20,136 nt of DNA from an uncultured Lachnospiraceae bacterium. Its GTDB lineage: Bacteria > Bacillota > Clostridia > Lachnospirales > Lachnospiraceae. Both the position numbers and the translations under genes were made by a program. The notes beneath the pieces are model-generated. The model had not been told where the DNA came from, did not search any database, and was given only the letters and a program-made list of their open reading frames with translations. Below are positions 15,172 through 20,136 of the stretch, one piece after another (the stretch's first letter is position 1; every line of letters starts with the position of its first letter). The stretch lies in assembly GCA_946631935.1 (NCBI GenBank), contig CAMPAP010000111.1, positions 1 to 20,136 of the forward strand. Reading direction: 5' to 3'.

Positions 15172-16422
15172 TTACATCCCTACGTAAACACCGTCTTTGA
15201 TAACAACGGCCTTGGGCTGCTTGTTAACCTGTCCGTTAGTATCCCAAACCATTCCGAGACCGGTTACACCGTCTGCGGAGAAGCTGCTGTCGGTAAATAC
15301 GGAGATAAGGATCTCACAAAGCTCATCAGCGCCCATTCCGGTTACATCAAGTCCGCCGTTCTTTGCTGCGTAGAACTCAAGTGCTGCCTTGATGGCATAT
15401 GCACAGTCATATCCGTCAGCTGCGAACTGTGAAGGAGTCTCACCGAACTTGCTGTTGAAGCTGCTTACGAAATTCTTGGTAAGGTCATCGGTAGCATCTG
15501 CAGAGAAGGGAGTAAGAAGCATAACGCCCTCTGCAAGAGAAGTATCGAATCCCTCGATGGTAAGGATTCCGTCCATTCCGTCTACACCAAAGAAGGTGGG
15601 CTCATAGCCGGTCTTTGCTGCCTGCTGAAGAATAAGTGAAGCAGGGGTGTAGTAAATGGGAAGGAATACAAGGTCTGCACCTGCTGACTGTGCATCACCA
15701 ACCTGAACTGAGAAATCAGTGGTGTCATCGGTAAAGGTTGTCTCTGAAACGATCTCAAGTCCGAGCTCAGAAGCCTTAGCCTTGAAGGTCTGATAGATTC
15801 CGGTTGAATATGCGTCAGCGTTATTGTAGATAACTGCAACCTTGGTAGCAAGCTTGTTATCTGAAATGTACTGAGCTGATGCTGATCCCTGGTTAGGATC
15901 TGCAAAGCAGAGCTGGAATACATTGTCCTTTCCTTCGGTTACGGTAGTAGCTGAAGCTGAAGGTGTAAGCATGAATACTCTGTCAGAGTTAGCCTCTGCA
16001 GAAACTGCGATACAGGGAGTGGTGGTAACGGTACCTGCAATAGCCTGTACGCCCCAGTCCTGAAGCTGGTGATAAGCATTTACTGACTTCTCTGCGTCAT
16101 GCTCATCGTCCTGAGCCTGAAGTTCGATGGAAAATCCGGTTCCCTGTGCGTTGATCTCATCAACTGCGATGGAAGTTCCGTTTACAACTGCATTTCCGTA
16201 GATTGCTGCTCCTCCGGTAAGGGGTCCGATAACTCCGAGCTTAAGAGTTCCGGTAAGAGCTCCATCCCCTGCAGGTGCAGCGGTCCCGGTGCCTGCATCT
16301 GTGGTTGCGGCAGTTCCGGTTTCTGTTCCGGTTGCAGCTCCTGCATCAGCAGATGATCCGCATCCTGCCATTGCCATGACCATTGTTCCGGCCATGATAA
16401 GTGAAAGCAATTTCTTTTTCAT
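15172..16422 (-). CDS. livJ: Branched-chain amino-acid ABC transporter binding lipoprotein
   Basis: A 416-residue lipoprotein that captures Leu/Ile/Val-type ligands outside the membrane and delivers them to LivHM. The signal peptide ends in a lipobox, MAGC, making Cys21 the lipidated residue. A linker rich in Ala, Gly and Thr (about 22-55) tethers the domain. The periplasmic-binding-protein type 1 fold then begins at LKLGVIGPLTGGAAIYG and includes QDDEHDAEKSVNAYHQL and VAVIYNNADAYSTG. ATG at 16422 has AGGAGG 7 nt upstream. It is the first gene of the operon, with promoter and structured leader upstream. The exact amino-acid preference cannot be read from sequence. The symbol follows common usage; livK would be equally valid. 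Confidence 0.95.
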   Translation of the reverse strand: MKKKLLSLIMAGTMVMAMAGCGSSADAGAATGTETGTAATTDAGTGTAAPAGDGALTGTLKLGVIGPLTGGAAIYGNAVVNGTSIAVDEINAQGTGFSIELQAQDDEHDAEKSVNAYHQLQDWGVQAIAGTVTTTPCIAVSAEANSDRVFMLTPSASATTVTEGKDNVFQLCFADPNQGSASAQYISDNKLATKVAVIYNNADAYSTGIYQTFKAKASELGLEIVSETTFTDDTTDFSVQVGDAQSAGADLVFLPIYYTPASLILQQAAKTGYEPTFFGVDGMDGILTIEGFDTSLAEGVMLLTPFSADATDDLTKNFVSSFNSKFGETPSQFAADGYDCAYAIKAALEFYAAKNGGLDVTGMGADELCEILISVFTDSSFSADGVTGLGMVWDTNGQVNKQPKAVVIKDGVYVGM

Positions 16423-16429
16423 AATATAA

Positions 16430-16517
16430 CCTCCTCTTTTGTCGCGTCAGCGACATTTATTCACTACGCGAAAGCGAAGCTTTCGCCCAGCCTCCTCTTT
16501 TGTCGCATCAGCGACAT
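16430..16517 (-). repeat. 61-bp-spaced direct repeat carrying a Shine-Dalgarno motif and hairpin, livJ leader
   Basis: Two 27-bp copies, at 16430-16456 and 16491-16517, differ at one base. Each contains, on the mRNA, the hairpin GTCGC-TGAC/TGAT-GCGAC followed by AAAAGAGGAGG. The copy nearer the gene provides the actual livJ ribosome binding site; the other has no start codon at a usable distance. Between the copies lies a further perfect hairpin (16468-16486). This looks like a local duplication of the ribosome-binding region. Confidence 0.9.
16468..16486 (-). repeat. Perfect 8-bp hairpin with triloop in the livJ leader
   Basis: GCGAAAGC and GCTTTCGC pair perfectly around a 3-nt loop. It lies between the two copies of the 27-bp repeat. 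Its flanks resemble the hairpin region after livG at 12226-12249, suggesting a shared element type. Confidence 0.8.
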
Positions 16518-16529
16518 GTATAACAAAAC

Positions 16530-16562
16530 AGCCAAAGAAAGTCCTGCTTGCCTCCTTTGGCT
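16530..16562 (-). promoter_or_regulatory. 5'-end hairpin of the livJ mRNA
   Basis: Arms AGCCAAAG and CTTTGGCT (8 bp) enclose a 17-nt loop that contains another AGGAGG motif. On the mRNA the stem is followed by TGTTTTGTT, so a weak attenuator is possible. From the predicted start near 16564 the hairpin would lie at the very 5' end of the transcript, a position that often stabilises mRNA. Confidence 0.5.
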
Positions 16563-16570
16563 TTAAATGC

Positions 16571-16600
16571 ATTTTATTAGAAGAAACCTTCTTATGTCAA
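16571..16600 (-). promoter_or_regulatory. livJ operon promoter with dyad in the spacer
   Basis: A consensus -35 TTGACA (16600-16595) and a -10 TAAAAT (16576-16571) are 18 bp apart. The spacer itself is an imperfect dyad, TTAGAAG-AAAC-CTTCTTA, a plausible operator for a nutrient-responsive repressor, though I cannot name one. A second TATAAT lies upstream (16612-16607) with a poor -35, and a 10-bp palindrome TTGTATACAA lies at 16622-16631. Confidence 0.75.
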
Positions 16601-16683
16601 CAATAAATTATACAAATATCCTTGTATACAATTGCGTTTTTTATGAAATATTACCCAAAATCTTAACCGTTGTCACAATTCGA

Positions 16684-18417
16684 TCACCGGATATACAGTC
16701 TGTAGTATGTGGTATCAACAACTTCCTTTGCACCGAATTCTCCGCTTGCAAATCTGTACAGCCATGAGTTTTCCACATCGGAATTAAGTTCTCCGTCATA
16801 GCATTCAACTGCGATGATGTCAGGCATCTTTTCGGGATACATTTCCCAGTATGATGCAAAGCGGATACCGTAGTCTTCGGTCATAATGGTGGATCCGTGC
16901 CCTATGCGGGCATCAGTATAAAGATATGTCACCGCATCTCCCGTTATCATCACACGCTCTGCCTGATCCAGAAGCTCAGGGAGCTCATCTGCATCTATCC
17001 TTGCTTTGTTTGCATATATCCTTTCAAGTACAAGCCCTTTTTCGGGACCGTAAGGGACTCTCGCCCCGCTGTCAAATATATTGAAAAGCTTATTCCTTGG
17101 ATTATTCAGCTGGATGATATTAACAAAGATCACAAGTACCACAGCCAAAAGGGTCACTCCCTTTTTACAGGACCCTTCCGCCTCAAAGACAACCGCAAGT
17201 ATGGCAACGAGTCCGTATGTAAGATATTTTGCCGAAGAGAATATGCTCTGGTCGCATGCGATAAGAACGGTTACAAAGCATGCAAGACTTCCCCCTCCGT
17301 ACAGTAAAAGCATGCTCTTCATATCATCGGTCAGATTTATATTTTTCATGATATAGACTAAAGCGATGATGATGACAAACAGTATCCCGCCGAAGGTCAG
17401 CTCCACCGGGTAGTAATCAGTCCTGAAGGCGTAATGTATGAATTTCCATGAAAATACAAGTAAAAGTGATACGGGAACGATGATCTTCTTATTCTTAAAA
17501 AGCTTCCCCGCCCCAAAAGAGACCAGTCCGAATCCCGCGCTAAAGAGCAGAACTCCCAGAAGATCTTTTCCGTAGAGAGCGATCTTTGATATCCCCTCTC
17601 CATGGGTTGAATCCACATATATCATCTTTTCCGCCGTTTCAATAAGGGAGGAAAAAGACATATAGGTCAGAATATGTCCAAGATATGCAAGACCGGATAA
17701 AAGACATACGCTGAAAACAATCGGAAAAGCCGCCCTGTTTTGCTTTCTTTTGACAAACAGATATATAAAAACAAAAAGGGCGAAGATCACGGATTGGGGA
17801 TAGGACAGGACGCAGAGGGAAAGGAAAACCCCGGCAAGCACGGACAAAATGACCACCCTTCTTGCGCCCGGCTTACAGATGCCGTGAAGGGTCCCCGGCT
17901 TTTGTGTATCCGGCTCTATTTGTCCATCATTATGAGGCCGTGACATATTCTTTCCGGCAAAATCCAGTGCATCGATACACACAAGAGTCATAAGGGATGT
18001 AAGATTAAAAAGATTGGAAAATTCAGGCGTTGATGTCTGCTTTGGAGAAAGATTGGCAAATATCACGGCAAGAATAAATGCATTCCCGGGTGAAATATGT
18101 TTTTTCAGTGTAAGATAAAAGACTGCGGATACAAGAAGGTGAAGAAGGATCCCGCAGATCCGGACAAAAAGTATCTCTCCGTCATAAGTTCCCGTAAGAT
18201 TTCTGTAGATCCATAAAAAGAATTCCACGGCAAAACCCGAAGTCTGATGAAGCTCCCACATATCCCTGAAAAGAAGGTCCCCCTGCAAAAGCCTGTTTCC
18301 GATGGCAAAAGCATACCCTTCATCGATGATCCAGCCGCACATGGCAACCTTTACCGATGAGACAAGTGTCAGAGCGATCAGTATCAGATTTACGATTGGG
18401 AATTTTTTTATCTTCAT
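16684..18417 (-). CDS. Polytopic membrane protein, probable GT-C-type glycosyltransferase
   Basis: A 577-residue membrane protein with about ten or eleven helices and a soluble C-terminal domain of about 130 residues. The first outer loop carries an Asp-Glu pair (D32-E33 in WIIDEGYAF), the position of the catalytic acidic residues in GT-C enzymes such as ArnT and PMT relatives. Those use polyprenyl-phosphate sugars outside the membrane. The sequence GNRLLQGDLLFRDMWELHQTSG after it also fits that class. The middle has a charged cytoplasmic insert (about 155-190). The C-terminal domain (DQAERVMITGDAVTYLYTDA) resembles the soluble tail of such proteins. It lies 14 bp after the upstream membrane gene. 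Sugar and acceptor are unknown; exact family not confirmed. Confidence 0.65.
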   Translation of the reverse strand: MKIKKFPIVNLILIALTLVSSVKVAMCGWIIDEGYAFAIGNRLLQGDLLFRDMWELHQTSGFAVEFFLWIYRNLTGTYDGEILFVRICGILLHLLVSAVFYLTLKKHISPGNAFILAVIFANLSPKQTSTPEFSNLFNLTSLMTLVCIDALDFAGKNMSRPHNDGQIEPDTQKPGTLHGICKPGARRVVILSVLAGVFLSLCVLSYPQSVIFALFVFIYLFVKRKQNRAAFPIVFSVCLLSGLAYLGHILTYMSFSSLIETAEKMIYVDSTHGEGISKIALYGKDLLGVLLFSAGFGLVSFGAGKLFKNKKIIVPVSLLLVFSWKFIHYAFRTDYYPVELTFGGILFVIIIALVYIMKNINLTDDMKSMLLLYGGGSLACFVTVLIACDQSIFSSAKYLTYGLVAILAVVFEAEGSCKKGVTLLAVVLVIFVNIIQLNNPRNKLFNIFDSGARVPYGPEKGLVLERIYANKARIDADELPELLDQAERVMITGDAVTYLYTDARIGHGSTIMTEDYGIRFASYWEMYPEKMPDIIAVECYDGELNSDVENSWLYRFASGEFGAKEVVDTTYYRLYIR

Positions 18418-18431
18418 CAGGATGGATTTTT

Positions 18432-20136
18432 TTATTTTTCAGAACCGGAAGCTTTTAATCTTCCGGAAAAAACAGGCATAATCATCACAGGTATCAGAAG
18501 GAAAAAGGTGTACATATACCTGAATGCGGAAACCGGGCCCAGAAGATATGTGCCCCAGAGCGCAAAAAGCATGACAGTGACTGCCGTATATGAGGGGCGG
18601 CGTATCTTGACCGCCATGTAAAATGCACAGAGAAATGTAATGAAGGGAATGGAAAGAGAAAACGCAAGTCCGCTTAAAAGTCCGGAGTTTTCGATATAAG
18701 TTATCATGTTTTCATAGAAAAGCTCAGCCTCACGTACTAAAGGTCTTCTTTCCACATAATACGATTCCATAAATACATTATCAGTCTCGATATAATCCCT
18801 TCCGGAATATCTGTCTGTGATGCGGGCTCCGGGATACCAGAGCTGAACGTTCTGGGTAAGAAACGCATTTATGAACTCCTCCGGATATCTGTGAAAAAGG
18901 TGCATGTAAAGATCCCAGAATGCGGATCTGTCACTTTTATAAAGATCGTCATCAAAGGTAAATTTTACAGAATCTGCAAGCCTGGGATTATACTCTCCTG
19001 CTGACATATATTTTTCAATAAGGAATTTCTCAGCAACAGTGAGGTTTGAATATCTGCCTACATAAACAGAAGCCACCTGATTGATCGGAACGGAAAGCGC
19101 CTCCCTGCTCTCGCTGCTTTGTACTCCGGCCAGGGGATAGATAATAAGCATCACCACGCAGGAGAAGATCACGGAAAAAACAGAGGTGATAAGATACCCT
19201 CTCATGTTTTCTTTTTTTGCGGAAAAGATCATAGCGATGATCAGGACAAAAGCCGCGGGAAGGAAATTATTCCTGAGAAGGCAGGCAAGAGCTATATTGC
19301 AAAAAAGCAGGACTTTGCCGACCCTCTCACCCCGGGATGCTTTTAAAAGCCTCAGTACCAGAAGCACCACCATGCAGGAAAAAAGAACATCCTTGGTCAT
19401 CTCAACGGAAAATACGCTGAATGCGGGATAGAATACATAAAACGCAATGGAAAGAAGTTCATAATACCATCTGCAGCCCTCGCTTATCTCTCTTTTTACA
19501 ACATAGGAACAGACAAAGGATACAAGGATCATCTGGAAGATACAGTATATGGTAAGCGCATAGGGGTGAGGAACTCCCGCCCATTCTAAAAGTAAAAAAG
19601 CATTCCATATAAGTGTATGAAGAACCGGGTGATGGTTTGAAAGAGGAAGCAGTCCTATGGCCTGAAGTGTCTGCCACTCACTGTCATATGCAAGGATCCC
19701 GGGAAAATACGCAAGCATCGCAAAGGCGCATGATGCAAGGACAAGGATAAAGGTCATGAAGGGAAGTATTCTGTAGATAAAAGGAAGCCCGGCTTTTGCC
19801 GCCATTTCCTTTTCTTCCTTTTCAATAGTCTTATCATCCTTGATCGCAAGAAGGTCGATCTCTTCTCCGGGAGTAAAAAGTGACGGCTCTTCCTTTTCTC
19901 CGGGTGCATTCTCTAAAGTCTCAGAAGAAAAAGAAACGGCTTTTTCACGCATTCCTTTCCTTACCAGCTTTCCGAGCAGCACATAGAAAAAAAGGACCGG
20001 CACAAAAAGAATGGCAAAGATCGCAACATATTCAACCGCCGAGATCTTCAGCCACTTTATATCATTAAGATTATAAATACATCTTCCTGCGGTAATGACA
20101 AAAGATGTCAGAAAAGCAAACAAAAGCTCTGCCGCA
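18432..20136 (-). CDS. Large polytopic membrane protein, 5' end cut by window edge (DUF6020-like?)
   Basis: The frame is open to the window edge; the first TTG inside the window (20123) is probably not the start, because the preceding codons continue a membrane helix (AAELLFAFLTSFVI). About 567 residues are visible. There are two N-terminal helices, a charged acidic cytoplasmic stretch of about 55 residues (KEEPSLFTPGEEIDLLAIKD and on), then about nine more helices. A conserved-looking first outer loop reads LAYDSEWQ...LSNHHPVLHT, a pattern I associate with DUF6020-type and related GT-C-like envelope proteins common in Lachnospiraceae. A large extracytoplasmic domain follows (about 350-470). 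The GT-C-like gene is just downstream, so the two may act on the same envelope glycan. Function unknown. Confidence 0.6.
   Translation of the reverse strand, partial: AAELLFAFLTSFVITAGRCIYNLNDIKWLKISAVEYVAIFAILFVPVLFFYVLLGKLVRKGMREKAVSFSSETLENAPGEKEEPSLFTPGEEIDLLAIKDDKTIEKEEKEMAAKAGLPFIYRILPFMTFILVLASCAFAMLAYFPGILAYDSEWQTLQAIGLLPLSNHHPVLHTLIWNAFLLLEWAGVPHPYALTIYCIFQMILVSFVCSYVVKREISEGCRWYYELLSIAFYVFYPAFSVFSVEMTKDVLFSCMVVLLVLRLLKASRGERVGKVLLFCNIALACLLRNNFLPAAFVLIIAMIFSAKKENMRGYLITSVFSVIFSCVVMLIIYPLAGVQSSESREALSVPINQVASVYVGRYSNLTVAEKFLIEKYMSAGEYNPRLADSVKFTFDDDLYKSDRSAFWDLYMHLFHRYPEEFINAFLTQNVQLWYPGARITDRYSGRDYIETDNVFMESYYVERRPLVREAELFYENMITYIENSGLLSGLAFSLSIPFITFLCAFYMAVKIRRPSYTAVTVMLFALWGTYLLGPVSAFRYMYTFFLLIPVMIMPVFSGRLKASGSEK

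Noticed and set aside
16464..16517. An 18-codon leader ORF upstream of livJ (ATG 16517 to TAG 16464)
   Set aside because: It has no Shine-Dalgarno site at a usable distance and no run of Leu, Ile or Val codons that would suggest attenuation control.
1..20136. CRISPR array, tRNA, rRNA, insertion sequence or integrase
   Set aside because: I looked for regular spaced repeats, tRNA cloverleaf patterns, terminal inverted repeats with transposase motifs, and integrase genes; none was found.

Overview
All eighteen genes in this 20.1-kb window lie on the minus strand, so transcription runs from high to low coordinates. The gene set suggests a low-to-mid-GC Gram-positive of the Clostridia, most likely a Lachnospiraceae (Butyrivibrio-like). 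The grounds are a lipoprotein-type Liv binding protein, a GH25 lysozyme with cell-wall-binding repeats, a 7TM-GGDEF sensor, LicD enzymes, strong AGGAGG ribosome binding sites and frequent GTG/TTG starts. This placement is inference from gene content and style; no marker gene is present.

Layout in transcription order. (1) 20136-16684: two large polytopic membrane proteins, one cut by the window edge. The second looks like a GT-C-type glycosyltransferase. (2) 16600-11422: a complete branched-chain amino-acid ABC operon, livJ-livH-livM-livG-livF. It has a TTGACA promoter, a leader of about 140 nt full of hairpins and duplicated Shine-Dalgarno-like motifs, hairpins in the livJ/livH and livG/livF gaps, and a clear intrinsic terminator. 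(3) 11420-1: a second transcription unit whose promoter -35 box lies just past that terminator. Its order is GH25 lysozyme, membrane diguanylate cyclase, a 79-aa unknown, an SPL-family radical SAM protein, two tandem LicD phosphotransferases, TldD, TldE, a MalK/UgpC-type ABC ATPase, an FRG-domain protein, and the start of a MalF/UgpA-type permease that leaves the window. Most junctions there are 0-12 bp or overlapping (TAAATG, ATGA, TAATG, TGAtATG).

How it may work together. The liv operon is a standard amino-acid importer. The lower unit mixes envelope functions (muramidase with wall-binding repeats, two LicD enzymes), c-di-GMP synthesis, a radical SAM enzyme lacking two residues I recall as important in true spore photoproduct lyases, the TldD/TldE protease, and part of a carbohydrate importer with an FRG gene wedged between ATPase and permease. 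No single known pathway explains this set. The items I rate highest are the FRG gene inside the ABC cluster, the two-hairpin cassette found just before the ribosome binding sites of both livJ and livF, and the SPL-like gene with its small partner. No rRNA, tRNA, CRISPR array, transposase or prophage genes were seen. No gene-free stretch exceeds 300 bases; the longest, 16423-16683, is the livJ leader and promoter region.
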